Shown here piece after piece: positions 15,280 through 24,843 of a stretch of DNA of 64,000 bases (its first letter is position 1; each line of letters starts with the position of its first letter). Origin of the DNA: Micromonospora coriariae (lineage in GTDB: Bacteria; Actinomycetota; Actinomycetes; Mycobacteriales; Micromonosporaceae); contig NZ_LT607412.1 in NCBI RefSeq assembly GCF_900091455.1, positions 5,332,001 through 5,396,000 on the forward strand. The letters run 5' to 3'. The notes under the pieces were generated by a model. The model did no database searches, was not told the DNA's origin, and was given only the letters and a program-made list of their open reading frames with translations. The position numbers and the translations under genes were made by a program.

Positions 15280-16305
15280 TCAGCCGGCTGTGCAGGAGCG
15301 GATCTGTGGTCGGGCGCTGCTGTTGCCGTTGAACATGGTGGTGAAGCCGAAGGTGTTGCCGCTGCCGTTGGACCGCATGGTCATGACGTTGCCGCTGCTG
15401 TCCCAGGTGGCGGTGCCGTTCCAGATGGTCGTGGTCCTCTGCGGTGGGGTGATGGCCACGACCACCGTCCAGGTGCTGGCGCCGCTGACCGTCACCGAGG
15501 TGTTGTACCGGTCGCCCCAGACGTTGGTGGTCGTCGCTGTCGCGGTGCAGCTGCCGCCGGGAGGTGGCGGGGTGCCACCACCGGGCGGCGGGTTCGTGCC
15601 GTCGGGCGCCACCGCGCGGCCGGTGGACGGCGAGATCATGCCGGGGCAGAGATTGCGGCTGGTGAGGTTGGCCATGATCTGCGGGATGGCGTCGCGGGTG
15701 TTCTGGATGCCGTCGTGCATGAGGATGACCTGGCCGGCCTGGAGGCGGCTGGCGTTGGACACGATCTGGCTGACGCTGGCGCCGTTCCAGTCCTGGGAGT
15801 CCACGTCCCAGATGACCTGTCGCATGCCGAGCGACGAGGCGACGGACTGGAGGGTGGAGTTGGTCTCCCCGTACGGCGGCCGGAACAGCTGCGGCCGGCT
15901 GCCGGTGGCCGATTGGATCGCCGAGCTCGTCTGGGAGAGGTCGGACTGCATCTGAGTCTGGCTCATCGAGGTCATGTGGGCGTGGTTCCAGCTGTGGTTG
16001 GCGACCCACATGCCGGCGGCCACCTGAGCCTGCGCCGCCGACCGGTTGTTCTGGATGTTCTGCCCGACGTTGAACATCGTGGCCCGTACGCCGTTGTTGC
16101 GCAGCACGGTCAGCAGTGCCCCGGTGCTGCCGGTCGGCCCGTCGTCGAAGGTGAGCCCGACGTACCCGTTGCAGGTGGCGGCGCTCGACGGAGTCGCGGT
16201 GGCCGCGATGACGACGCCACACATCGCAACGGCGGTGGCGAGGACGGACAGCGCCGCGCGTAGTCGCCTCGACCGCATGACAGCCCCAGCGGAGACAGTG
16301 GTCAT
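15280..16305 (-). CDS. Secreted CE4 polysaccharide deacetylase with CBM2 module
   Basis: A 341-residue exported enzyme: signal peptide (residues 1-43, ending SSAAT), a NodB-type CE4 domain (about 45-235) and, after a Pro/Gly linker, a C-terminal CBM2 carbohydrate-binding domain (about 250-341). The CE4 motifs are complete: TFDDGP with the catalytic Asp and metal Asp, the metal ligands in NHSWNHAH, RPPYG, and ILMHDG with the catalytic His. Relatives act on acetylxylan or chitooligomers, and the CBM2 favours plant cell-wall or chitin surfaces. The ATG at 16305 has GAAGGG 6 bases upstream; an ATG at 16278 is possible. Repeated TTCCGG motifs lie upstream. Confidence 0.9.
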   Translation of the reverse strand: MTTVSAGAVMRSRRLRAALSVLATAVAMCGVVIAATATPSSAATCNGYVGLTFDDGPTGSTGALLTVLRNNGVRATMFNVGQNIQNNRSAAQAQVAAGMWVANHSWNHAHMTSMSQTQMQSDLSQTSSAIQSATGSRPQLFRPPYGETNSTLQSVASSLGMRQVIWDVDSQDWNGASVSQIVSNASRLQAGQVILMHDGIQNTRDAIPQIMANLTSRNLCPGMISPSTGRAVAPDGTNPPPGGGTPPPPGGSCTATATTTNVWGDRYNTSVTVSGASTWTVVVAITPPQRTTTIWNGTATWDSSGNVMTMRSNGSGNTFGFTTMFNGNSSARPQIRSCTAG

Positions 16306-16402
16306 CTGGTGCCCTTCCGGACATGGGGGAGTGGGGGAGAGGCCAACCGAACCCCGATTGACGTGGTCACATTGACCCCTATGGATCGGAGTATTGCAGC
16401 GA

Positions 16403-16443
16403 GATTTCCGGGACGTCAACGATTTCCGGAACACTTCCGGAAG
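16403..16443. repeat. TTCCGG repeats and CTTCCGGAAG palindrome upstream of CE4
   Basis: GATTTCCGG occurs at 16403-16411 and 16421-16429, followed by the perfect palindrome CTTCCGGAAG at 16434-16443, all about 100-140 bases upstream of the CE4 start. The half-site matches the operator-like CGGAA-AC-TTCCG before the GH43 gene, so it may be a regulatory cluster. The rest of the 299-base gap shows no gene. Confidence 0.5.
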
Positions 16444-16604
16444 CGTGGAGGCAAGGGTCCGGACGCACGTCAGGACGCTCAACCTCAGGCTGGGGAGAGC
16501 ATCCGGATCGCCTCGCGGGTGGCCGTCACGCCCGGAAACCCGCCGGAACTATCGGCAACGGCGCGGCAGTGATCATGCGGAGCCGGCGGGGAGACGCTGT
16601 CCGC

Positions 16605-17543
16605 TCAGCCGCGCTGTGCGTCGGCGAGCATGTCGAGCGACACCTGCCACAGTCGCTCGGCTGCCGCCGGGTCGAGCGCGTGGTCGGCGACGCCCGCAAG
16701 CGGCGCCTCGGGGTTGTAGCGCGGCGCCTCGTTGCAGTCCTCGAAGTACCGGCCGCCGATGCCTTCCAGCTGCGGCCAGGCCGCGAGCAGCACTGAGGTG
16801 GCCGCCCCCTGCGGCGGGGTCTTGAAGTCGTACGCCGGAAGCTGCGCCAGGTCCTTCTCGGTGAGGTGGCGCCCCAGGTTGGTGGTGACCGCGCCCGGGT
16901 TGGCCGCGTTGACCGTGATGCCGTCGCCGGCCCAGCGCCTGTTCGCCTCGACCGCGAACAGCGCGGTGGCGGTCTTCGACTCGCCGTAGGCGAGGAGACG
17001 GTCGTAGGGGCGTGCACGGAAGTTGACGTCGTCGAACACCATCGGTGCCTGCACGTGCGCGATGGAGCTGAGCGACACCACGCGGGCTCGGCCGGCCGCT
17101 GCGAGTGCCGGGTGCAGCCCGTTGGTGAGCGCGAAGTGGCCGAGGTGGTTGGTCGCGAACTGCAGCTCCCAGCCCTGCGCCGTCCGCGTCTCGGGGGTCG
17201 CCGACACCCCGGCGTTGTTGACCAGAATGTGCAGCGGGCCTTCCCAGGCGCTGACGAAGGCGGCGACCGACCCCTGGTCGGAGAGGTCCAGAGGGGCGAC
17301 CCGGATCAGATGGCTCCCGGTGGTGGCGCGGATGTCCTCCGCTGTCCGCTCGCCGGACTCCACGCTTCGTACCGCCAAGGTCACCGAGGCTCCCGCGGCC
17401 GCGAGCGCCCGGGCCGTTTCGACACCGATGCCCGACGATGCGCCGGTGACGACGGCGTGCTGCCCGGTGAGGTCGACGCCGGCGACGACGTCACCAGCGG
17501 TGGATCGGGCGTCGAAAGGCGTGGTGACGCGATCTGCATTCAT
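16605..17543 (-). CDS. Short-chain dehydrogenase/reductase
   Basis: A 312-residue classical-type SDR with the cofactor motif TGASSGIG (about 34-41), NNAG (about 109), the catalytic Ser region VVSLSSIA and YGESK (YxxxK, about 187). The length and the long C-terminal segment resemble the retinol-dehydrogenase/WW-oxidoreductase branch. It probably uses NADP(H); substrate unknown. It is divergent from a LysR gene 130 bases away, which commonly signals control of the enzyme by that regulator. Confidence 0.88.
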   Translation of the reverse strand: MNADRVTTPFDARSTAGDVVAGVDLTGQHAVVTGASSGIGVETARALAAAGASVTLAVRSVESGERTAEDIRATTGSHLIRVAPLDLSDQGSVAAFVSAWEGPLHILVNNAGVSATPETRTAQGWELQFATNHLGHFALTNGLHPALAAAGRARVVSLSSIAHVQAPMVFDDVNFRARPYDRLLAYGESKTATALFAVEANRRWAGDGITVNAANPGAVTTNLGRHLTEKDLAQLPAYDFKTPPQGAATSVLLAAWPQLEGIGGRYFEDCNEAPRYNPEAPLAGVADHALDPAAAERLWQVSLDMLADAQRG

Positions 17544-17672
17544 GATCGACTTCCTCGGATTCCTTGTCGTTTCGTTACGGCCCCAGCGCTCGCCGTGGTC
17601 CGAAACCCATCGTGCGCGGCACCCTTCGAAGCGCCCAACACAGGCTTCCTGGCATGGCTACAGTCTGTCCCT

Positions 17673-18578
17673 GTGACCACGCCCGAGCTGCGGCAACTGC
17701 GGTATTTCCTGGTCCTCGCCGAGGAGCTGAGCTTCACCCGGGCCGCCGCCCGCCTGATGATCGCTCAGCAGTCGCTGTCCCAGCAGATCACCGCCCTGGA
17801 ACGCAGCCTCGGGGTGAGGCTGTTCGCCCGTGACACCCGCGGCACCACCCTGACCGACATCGGCGCCCTGTTCGTCCCCGAGGCCCGCGCCGTGACGGAC
17901 CGTGCCGAGGAGGCGGTCGCCGTCGTGGAACGGGCCCGGCGGGGAGAGGTTGGCAGCCTCAACCTGGCCTTTCTGACCTCCGTCGCCAACCACCTCCTGC
18001 CCCCGGTGGTCAGAGCCGTGCGTGAGCAACTCCCCGACCTTCGCCTGACAACGGAGTCCACCACCATCGCGTCCCTGGTCGAGGGTGTCCTCGGCGGGCG
18101 CTACGACGCCGCCTTCACCCGGACCCCGCTCGCCCCCGGCCTGCATTCCAGGACCCTGGCCACCGAGCCCGTGTGCGCCGTGCTGCCCGAGGGCCACCCG
18201 CTCGCCGAGCGCGCCGAACTGAAGCTCGCCGACCTGGCGAACGAACCGTGGGTGATGACCCCGCGTAGCTCGTGGGAACCCTGGCACCGCGCGTACGACG
18301 ACCAGTTCCGCGAAGCGGGCTTCGTCCCGGACATCGTCCAGGAGGAGGCAAACGTGCAGAGCCTGCTCGGTCTGGTCGCCGCTGGAATCGGAGTCACCCG
18401 GCTCGCCCGCTCGGCACGCAGCCTTCGTCGCACGGGCGTGGTGTTCGTTCCGCTGACCGGCGCCGTCGCGCGCACCGAGATGGTGTGGCTGTCAGGCAAC
18501 ACCTCACCCGCCCTGCACCGGCTCCTGGACGTGGTCACCGAACTCGCGGCAAAGACCGACCTCACCGAGACCGGCTGA
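17673..18578 (+). CDS. LysR-family transcriptional regulator
   Basis: A 301-residue LysR protein: N-terminal winged helix (LRQLRYFLVLAEELSFTRAAARL, then QQSLSQQITALERSLG) and a periplasmic-binding-like effector domain (about 90-295). The GTG at 17673 places the helix-turn-helix at the usual distance from the N-terminus. It is divergent from the SDR gene and likely controls it, with autoregulation from the shared 129-base region; effector unknown. Confidence 0.9.
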   Translation: MTTPELRQLRYFLVLAEELSFTRAAARLMIAQQSLSQQITALERSLGVRLFARDTRGTTLTDIGALFVPEARAVTDRAEEAVAVVERARRGEVGSLNLAFLTSVANHLLPPVVRAVREQLPDLRLTTESTTIASLVEGVLGGRYDAAFTRTPLAPGLHSRTLATEPVCAVLPEGHPLAERAELKLADLANEPWVMTPRSSWEPWHRAYDDQFREAGFVPDIVQEEANVQSLLGLVAAGIGVTRLARSARSLRRTGVVFVPLTGAVARTEMVWLSGNTSPALHRLLDVVTELAAKTDLTETG

Positions 18579-18620
18579 GCCGCCTACTCCCAGTCGACAC
18601 TGCGGTCTGACCGGTCACCC

Positions 18621-19547
18621 TCAGCGCAGCGCGTCGTCGCGGAGTACTGCGTGCGCGCCGACGGTCTGGTTCACGATCTGCGTCACCCGTACGTCGACCG
18701 CGACGCTGGCCAGCGCGACCGCGTCCGGACGGCTGACGCCGTGCAGCCGTTGCATCAGGGTCAGCATCGAATCCAGCGCCATGAAGGTGGCGTCGTCGAG
18801 GGTCGCGCCGACGCCGAGTGTCAGCCAGGCGTCCGCGGTCCGGGCCACCGGGCCGGTGACCGGGAAGTCGTCGCGGACGTCCACGGTCAGCGTCACCTCG
18901 TCCATCGGGCACTCGATCGCGGTACCGCCGACCTCGCCGTCGCCCTGAGCGGCGTGCCCGTCCCCGACGGAGAACAGCGCCCCGTCGACCGGGATCGGCA
19001 GCAGCAGGGTGGTGCCAGCGGTCAGGTCCTTGCAGTCCAGGTTGCCGCCCCACGGCCGGGGCGGGACCGTCGAGTGCCGCCCCGGCTCGGCCGGCGGCAT
19101 GCCGAGCACCCCCATGAAGGGACGCAGCGTGACCGTGTGGCCGTGCTGGTTGCGGCCGGTCATCGCCACCGGGTCCAGCGTCCAGTCGTGCACCACCCCG
19201 TCGTGCTCGACGCCGTACCGCTCGTTGAAGCCGCTGGGCCAGCCACCCGCCACGGTGGTTCCCCAGGTCGCCGGGACGATCGCGTCGATCCGCACCTCGA
19301 GGGTCTGGCCGGCGCGGGCGCCGCGGACCGCGACCGGGCCGATCAGCGCGTGCCCGTGGTCGGGCTGGTGCTGCGGGACCCGCGGCCGGTCCCGGTTGCG
19401 CCCGCCGGGGTACGGGCCGGCCGACCACCAGCAGTCCAGGGTGCGGTAGGTGACGGTGTCACCGGCGTCGATGGTCAGCACCGGCGGGAGGTCGGGGGAG
19501 AAGTGACCGTGCAGGGTCTCGTCGCCGGGTGTGAGGGTGTGTCGCAT
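18621..19547 (-). CDS. Acetamidase/formamidase family protein
   Basis: A 308-residue member of the FmdA/AmdA family, metal-dependent hydrolases that split short amides to ammonia and acid. Family traits include the N-terminal beta-barrel region (VLTIDAGDTVTYRTLD), GPVAVRGARAGQTLEVRI, GNLDCKDLTAGTTLLLPI and VGDGHAAQGDGEVGGTAIEC. Many relatives annotated as formamidase have other amide substrates, so the exact reaction is open. It is convergent with the LysR gene and not in an operon. Confidence 0.88.
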   Translation of the reverse strand: MRHTLTPGDETLHGHFSPDLPPVLTIDAGDTVTYRTLDCWWSAGPYPGGRNRDRPRVPQHQPDHGHALIGPVAVRGARAGQTLEVRIDAIVPATWGTTVAGGWPSGFNERYGVEHDGVVHDWTLDPVAMTGRNQHGHTVTLRPFMGVLGMPPAEPGRHSTVPPRPWGGNLDCKDLTAGTTLLLPIPVDGALFSVGDGHAAQGDGEVGGTAIECPMDEVTLTVDVRDDFPVTGPVARTADAWLTLGVGATLDDATFMALDSMLTLMQRLHGVSRPDAVALASVAVDVRVTQIVNQTVGAHAVLRDDALR

Positions 19548-19618
19548 CCGGGCAGGCTAGTTGCTGCTGCCGGGGCAGGGTAGATGCTCAATGCCCACGA
19601 GCGGTCACCCCGGGCGGG

Positions 19619-22600
19619 TCAGCTGTCGGCGCTGCCCGGGCGGGCGCGGGCGATGACCTCCTCGGGACTCAGCGGTGCTTTGGGATGGTGAGTGAGGCAC
19701 AGCGGGGTACGGACCTTGGCGAACGAGAACCCCTCCCCAGCCGCGTAGAATTCGCCGCTGCTCAGCAGGCCGATGTCGGGGAGCCGCCCACCCTTGGCCT
19801 CGGCCAGTTGACGGGCCGCGTCGATTTGCGCGGGCGCGTTGAGCAGCCCGAAGAACTGCGTCGTCGCGTTGCCGGAGATCTGGTTGTGCAGGCCCTTGGG
19901 CGCCTGGGTGGCGAAAACCAGCCCGAGCCCGTACTTGCGGGCCTGCGAGGCGAGCGCGACCGAGCTGGCCGTACAGGCCGTGTTCCCGGTGGACGGGGCG
20001 AGCGTCTGTGCCTCGTCCATGACGAAGAGCCCACCCAGTGGCCGATCGCCCGCGGGGTGCCGCTTGATCCAGGCGAAGAGTGCCATCTGCAACTGATTGA
20101 CGAAGCTCTGCCGTTCCTGGTCGGAGGCGAGACCGATGAAACTGATCACCGACACCCGCGCCCGCCGTCCCGGCGTCGGCGTTAGTAGCAGCCCCGGGTC
20201 GGCCGGCGCACCGACCCCACCGAAGAGCGGGTCGGTGACCATCGCCGCCTTCAGCGTCTCGGCCAGGTCCTGAGCGAGCTTGTCGGCGCGGGCCAGCCGG
20301 CTGACCCCGTCGGGCAGATCGGCGAGGAACTCGGTGAAGCCGGACAGGCCCACCATGCCACTCCTGGCGTATGCCTGGAGGGCCTCTGTGAGGACAGCCT
20401 TGCCCTGCTGGGCCAGCCTGGTCGACCGGTCGACACCGGCCCGCGGCGCGAGTGCCTCCACGGCGGAGCGAATCGCCTGGTCGAACTCGTCCGGCCAGTC
20501 CCGCAGCGAGGTGAAGTCGGGAAGCGGCTGGAAGCTCAGCGGACGGCCGGCAGTGACCCGGGGCGTCCACACCACGACCTCGGTGTGGGCGAGGTAGTCC
20601 GCGGCCCGTTCGGCGTCGCCGGGCGTCCAGCCGCTCGGCGGGTCCGGCCACGGGTCGCCGAGTCGGGCCAGGTCGTTGTTGGGGTCGAGCACGATGGCGG
20701 AGACGCCCTGGCGGGCGCACTCCTCGACGAGCCGGCGGATGAGCACCGTCTTGCCCGAGCCAGAGCCGGCGAATACGACGGCGTGCCGACGTAGCGACTC
20801 CAGGTCCACCGTGAAGGGTTCGCCCTCCTCGACGGTCCGTCCGAGCCCGATCGACCGCCCGTCGACAGCCGCAGCGACGACGTCAGGGGTCTGGTCGGCG
20901 GCATCGGCCACGAGGTCGGCCGCGTCAGCGCCGGCAGGCACGAGAGCGGCGCCGGGACTGGTCGAGGGTCCACCGGCCACGTCGGCGGGCGGCACGCCTG
21001 CCGGGCCGGCTACGGTGTCGCCGGACGTGGGGTCGGGCCCGGGCAGGACCGCCCGGAACAGGTCGGTGCCGCTAGCGGGGCGACGGGCGACCAGCCACTC
21101 CTGCAACGCGGCGGACGGCTCGGCCGCCATCACCCGCAGCGCCGCGAAGACCCGCAGGTCCGCTTCCGTCACCCCGCACCGGACGCCGCCCGCCACGTCG
21201 AATGCGGTCAACACCTCGGTCGTACGCTTCCCGCTCGGCCACGCCCCGTTGCGCAGCAGCACCAATCGTCGTTGCGGCAGGTCCCGGTCCAACCCAGCCA
21301 TGGTGCAGGCGGCCTTGACCCGCGCGGTGACGGCGATCGCGTTGGGGTGCGCGATCGCCCGGAAGCACCAGTGCGCCTCATTCTCGGTCGCTTCGTCGAG
21401 TACCTCGATCAGCCGTCCGTGCAGGGCGGGCTTGCGTCCAGGCGGCGGGTCGTACTTGTAGGTGGCGCCGGTCGGGGCCTGTTCGGCGATCCAGGCGGCC
21501 AGGCCGGCCGCGAGCAGCGGCGGCATCTGCTCGTCCTCGGTCGTCGGGGTGAGGGCGACCCCCACGTCCGCCGCCGCGATCAGCTCAGCGAACCGCACGT
21601 CCAACTCGCCCAGCTGCCGTTCGTCCGCTGTCACGTCGCCGGGCAGGCCGAAAGCGGTGGCCGGAGTCGGTGTGACGTCGGCGCCGTCGATGAGTCGGTC
21701 GAGTTCCACAACCTCGTCGCGGTCTCGGCACCATGCGACGTGGCGGTCCACCCGCCGCAGCAGAGCGCGAGGAGTCAGCGTGGGCGCGTCGGCGAAGGCA
21801 GCGGGGTCGATGGGCCAGGTGGGGTGGGGCGGTACGAAGTGCGGGTCCGCGAATGCGGCCGACATCCGCTTTGCCACGATCGCCCGGCCGATCTCCGGGG
21901 TGGGAATCCGGTCCGGAAGGGTCGCCTGGCGGAACCGGTCGCCGACCGGGGTCGGTGCGCTGCGGGTCAGCAGCTCCCAGGTGTCCGGCAGGCAGGAGAC
22001 GACGAGCAGCGTCCGGCGGGTCACGTCACGGAGCTTGAGCAGGCCGTCGGCGATCGGGCCGATCATCTTGGCCTGGCCGTCCTCGATCCCGGCGTGCTGG
22101 TCGAGCAGCGACGTGCTGGTCTGGGCAAAGAGCGTGTCGAGCTGGTCTACGGCGATGACCGTCGGGTCCAGCGTGAGGGCCATCAGCCGGGAGATGTCCT
22201 GCACGATCTGCTGCGGGGTGCGTATCGCGGGGCTCAGCCCCCATGCGGCCCTCATGCCCGGCTCGCCCGGTTCGGAGATCAGGTGGCCGTAACCCACGTC
22301 CTGCGCCTCGAAGTCGATGGCGCCGTGCAGGACGAGCGCCCGGGCGGTGTCCTGGCAGTCCCGTCCAACCTCACGATCGCGGGTGCGCAGCGCCCGGATG
22401 AACGCGTCCAGATGCTCACGGTTCACCTCGCGGGCGCCGGCGACCGCGTCACGGACGTCGACCGGCAGGCCGAGCTGCGCGGTGAGCCGGCGCAGGAAGG
22501 TTCGCAGCTGCGTGCCCCAGCCGATCGCGTCGCGACCCATGCCCTCCACCAGTGCCAGGGCGACGCTCTCCCAAAACGTCTTACCGCTCACCAGTTCGAC

Positions 22601-22873
22601 GAGGAAGAAGTAGCCGCCGCCGTGCTGGATGCGTTCCCGGACCGCGCCGAGCAGGTGTGTCTTGCCGGCGCCCGCGCGGCCTTGCATAGCCACGCCGAGA
22701 GGCACGGTCGTGTCGTCGGTGCGCGCCCGCGCCACCCCACGGAGGATCTCCGCGACCACCTTCTCGTGCAGCTCGGGCACGTTGTGGCGGCTGGGCCGCC
22801 AGACGTCGTCCGGGGTGACAGCCGGGTTGAGGCTCACCGCCTCCAGGGCGGCCCGCTGCTCCTCAGAGATCAC
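19619..22873 (-). CDS. Double ATPase: AAA domain fused to HerA/FtsK-like translocase
   Basis: A 1,084-residue cytoplasmic protein with two nucleotide-binding cores. The N-terminal AAA unit has a P-loop GRAGAGKT (65-72) and Walker B VIAVDQLDTL (about 241), followed by a winged-helix-like region, as in ORC/STAND-type regulators. A linker rich in Ala/Gly/Pro (about 600-690) leads to a HerA-like domain with P-loop GSGSGKT (about 703) and Walker B FVMDEAQTL (about 952), then FATQAPKGLHNQI, typical of HerA/VirB4-like translocases. It ends an operon with overlapping junctions after a winged-helix protein and a DUF559 nuclease. HerA ATPases often partner a nuclease in anti-phage systems, so a defence role is inferred. 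Confidence 0.85.
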   Translation of the reverse strand: MISEEQRAALEAVSLNPAVTPDDVWRPSRHNVPELHEKVVAEILRGVARARTDDTTVPLGVAMQGRAGAGKTHLLGAVRERIQHGGGYFFLVELVSGKTFWESVALALVEGMGRDAIGWGTQLRTFLRRLTAQLGLPVDVRDAVAGAREVNREHLDAFIRALRTRDREVGRDCQDTARALVLHGAIDFEAQDVGYGHLISEPGEPGMRAAWGLSPAIRTPQQIVQDISRLMALTLDPTVIAVDQLDTLFAQTSTSLLDQHAGIEDGQAKMIGPIADGLLKLRDVTRRTLLVVSCLPDTWELLTRSAPTPVGDRFRQATLPDRIPTPEIGRAIVAKRMSAAFADPHFVPPHPTWPIDPAAFADAPTLTPRALLRRVDRHVAWCRDRDEVVELDRLIDGADVTPTPATAFGLPGDVTADERQLGELDVRFAELIAAADVGVALTPTTEDEQMPPLLAAGLAAWIAEQAPTGATYKYDPPPGRKPALHGRLIEVLDEATENEAHWCFRAIAHPNAIAVTARVKAACTMAGLDRDLPQRRLVLLRNGAWPSGKRTTEVLTAFDVAGGVRCGVTEADLRVFAALRVMAAEPSAALQEWLVARRPASGTDLFRAVLPGPDPTSGDTVAGPAGVPPADVAGGPSTSPGAALVPAGADAADLVADAADQTPDVVAAAVDGRSIGLGRTVEEGEPFTVDLESLRRHAVVFAGSGSGKTVLIRRLVEECARQGVSAIVLDPNNDLARLGDPWPDPPSGWTPGDAERAADYLAHTEVVVWTPRVTAGRPLSFQPLPDFTSLRDWPDEFDQAIRSAVEALAPRAGVDRSTRLAQQGKAVLTEALQAYARSGMVGLSGFTEFLADLPDGVSRLARADKLAQDLAETLKAAMVTDPLFGGVGAPADPGLLLTPTPGRRARVSVISFIGLASDQERQSFVNQLQMALFAWIKRHPAGDRPLGGLFVMDEAQTLAPSTGNTACTASSVALASQARKYGLGLVFATQAPKGLHNQISGNATTQFFGLLNAPAQIDAARQLAEAKGGRLPDIGLLSSGEFYAAGEGFSFAKVRTPLCLTHHPKAPLSPEEVIARARPGSADS

Positions 22874-23544
22874 GCCGGGCCGATCGCCAGGGCGTGGTTG
22901 TCCTCGTTCCCGATCCGTACGGCCGCGGCCCGGTCGCGTGCGGTCAGCGACTTGGTGTTCGCCACCGGGATGATGCGGACATCCTCGCGGCCGACCATCG
23001 CCCGCAGCGTCGCGTCCACGGTCGTCCTGTCGGTGTTGGCGAGGCGGTCCCGGACGTCGGCGAGCCCGACCCAGGCGCCCGGAGCATTGGCCAGGTCCCG
23101 GTACGCCGCGCGAACCAGCGTCTCCACGTCCCCGGCTGCCGGGGCGGCGGAGTCAGGCATGGTGGCGGCCGGAGTCGCCCCATCGTTCTGCTTGAAGAAG
23201 TCGCCGTGGCTGACCCGGAGCCGATCCAGCGAGCGGTGCAGGTTGGACAGGACAGTGAACATGGACCGGGTGGCGGAGCCGCCCTGCTTCGGCGGCGCGC
23301 TGGTGTGCAGCTGGCGTACCACGCGCCAGCCCACGTCGGTCAGCTCGTGGGCGAACGGCCGGTGCGTCCGGTCGGTCTCGACCAGGCCCAGCTTGACGAG
23401 CTTCTCATTGTCCTTGCCGGTCAGCGCGAAGCCGGCCAGCTCACGTAGCTCGACATTGGTGAGGCGGCGCGCCTCGGCCATCAGCACCACGAGGGCGTTG
23501 ACCTGGTTCGGCGTCAGACTCGGAACGTCCGCCGGGCTCGTCAT
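22870..23544 (-). CDS. Winged-helix partner protein of the HerA operon
   Basis: A 224-residue protein with a MarR-like N-terminal winged helix (about 10-85: LTPNQVNALVVLMAEARRLTNVELRELAG through LTDVGWRVVRQL) and a second HTH-like segment near the C-terminus (about 145-200, AWVGLADVRDRL...VDATLRAMVGREDVRIIPV). It could recognise DNA or regulate the complex, in the way small wHTH subunits do in other multi-gene defence loci. Both junctions are 4-base overlaps, so it is produced together with the nuclease and ATPase. No named family recognised. Confidence 0.7.
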   Translation of the reverse strand: MTSPADVPSLTPNQVNALVVLMAEARRLTNVELRELAGFALTGKDNEKLVKLGLVETDRTHRPFAHELTDVGWRVVRQLHTSAPPKQGGSATRSMFTVLSNLHRSLDRLRVSHGDFFKQNDGATPAATMPDSAAPAAGDVETLVRAAYRDLANAPGAWVGLADVRDRLANTDRTTVDATLRAMVGREDVRIIPVANTKSLTARDRAAAVRIGNEDNHALAIGPA

Positions 23545-24671
23545 GATGTCTCATCTCCATGGGGGTGCGTGCCATCCGCGCGTCGCCGGGCCAGCAGTCG
23601 ACGGATCCCGTCGACCACCGCCGGCGCGTCGGACAGCACCTGCTCATTGGTGAATCGAAGCACGTCCAGCCCGAGAAGTTGCAGCTGCACGTCCCTCCGC
23701 CGGTCGTTGGCGAAAGCTATTGGCCCCCGATGCTCCGGGCCGTCCACCTCGACCGCAAGACCCTCAGCGGGCCAGAAGAGGTCAAGCCGGTACGCCTCGC
23801 CGAGCACATGCCATTCGTACGTCTGGTTCCAGCGCCGGCCCCGCGCCCATGCGTGCGGCGCGAGCGCGCGTTCCAGCGCCTGCTCGGCGGCGCTGTCACC
23901 GCGCGGCACGCCGGCAATCGGCGGCCAGGCCAGCAGCATCGACTCCCGTTGGGTGGCTGTCTCGGACGTTCGGCCGGTCGGGACGACCAGGTCGGCGAAC
24001 CGTGCCGGCACCGTCACGCTCACCGAGCGGATCCGGTCCGCATGGCGCAGGGGTGCGCCGGTCAGCCACACCGTGAAGCCGCTGTGCCGCACCAGCCACT
24101 CGGCCGCGGCCACGAGCGTCCGTTCGGCGTCCCGACCCAGATCGGGCAGCGCGACGAGAAGTACGCAACCCTCCCGGTCGTACGCCTCGGCGATCACCCG
24201 GGCGAGCCCGGCGGCGCGTACCTCCGCCGGGAAGCGGGACCGACCACCGGGCCGGCGTGGAAAGCGCAGCCCGCGCTCGGCGAGATCCGCGAGGAACGGG
24301 CCGAAGTGCCGGGAGCGGGCCGCTGCGCGCGCTGCGAGGGCGCGGACCGCCGCCACGGCGAGCATCCCCTCCCCGTCGAGGCGGTCGGCCGTCGGCAACC
24401 AGCGGGGAAACATTGCGAGCGCCACGGAATCCAGCTGGTCGAGCAGAGCATCCACCAGGTCGCCGAGCGAACCCACGACCGCTGGTCGGTAGTGCACGAT
24501 CGCGGGAGCTGCCGGTGGCAGCGGGTCGAGCGCCACCCGGAGCACTTCCGGGTCGACGTCCGGCAGGTGGCTGACCAACCGCGGTGGCGGGGCGTCCCAC
24601 CAGGCCGGGATCACCGCGGGGGGTTGCAGCGCCTCGGCGGCCTCGCCGTCGGCGCGGACGGGGTGCGCCAT
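23541..24671 (-). CDS. DUF559/Vsr-like nuclease with large N-terminal domain
   Basis: The C-terminal 110 residues of this 376-residue protein form a DUF559 domain of the PD-(D/E)XK/Vsr-like nucleases: Glu in AAEQALERAL, Asp in YRLDLFW, the VEVDG core (about residue 309) and the RRRDVQLQLLGLDVLRFT segment are all present. The N-terminal 260 residues match no family I know and are rich in Ala and Pro. As first gene of the operon it likely supplies the effector activity. Start is uncertain: the ATG at 24671 is used, but in-frame starts at 24689 and 24737 exist and none has a strong Shine-Dalgarno sequence. Confidence 0.75.
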   Translation of the reverse strand: MAHPVRADGEAAEALQPPAVIPAWWDAPPPRLVSHLPDVDPEVLRVALDPLPPAAPAIVHYRPAVVGSLGDLVDALLDQLDSVALAMFPRWLPTADRLDGEGMLAVAAVRALAARAAARSRHFGPFLADLAERGLRFPRRPGGRSRFPAEVRAAGLARVIAEAYDREGCVLLVALPDLGRDAERTLVAAAEWLVRHSGFTVWLTGAPLRHADRIRSVSVTVPARFADLVVPTGRTSETATQRESMLLAWPPIAGVPRGDSAAEQALERALAPHAWARGRRWNQTYEWHVLGEAYRLDLFWPAEGLAVEVDGPEHRGPIAFANDRRRDVQLQLLGLDVLRFTNEQVLSDAPAVVDGIRRLLARRRADGTHPHGDETS

Positions 24672-24843
24672 GCCGGCACCATACGTCATGGAAGCGCCCG
24701 GCCGGGGCTGGCCCTCGTTGGCAGGTCCACCGCCCACCGGGGTCCGGAGGCTTTCGGTTGGAGAAGATCTCTGTCACTATCCATCGACGTATAGAAACTT
24801 TTCGTCGTATGCGCTCGTTCCCGATCATCGTCCTGGAGGATCA

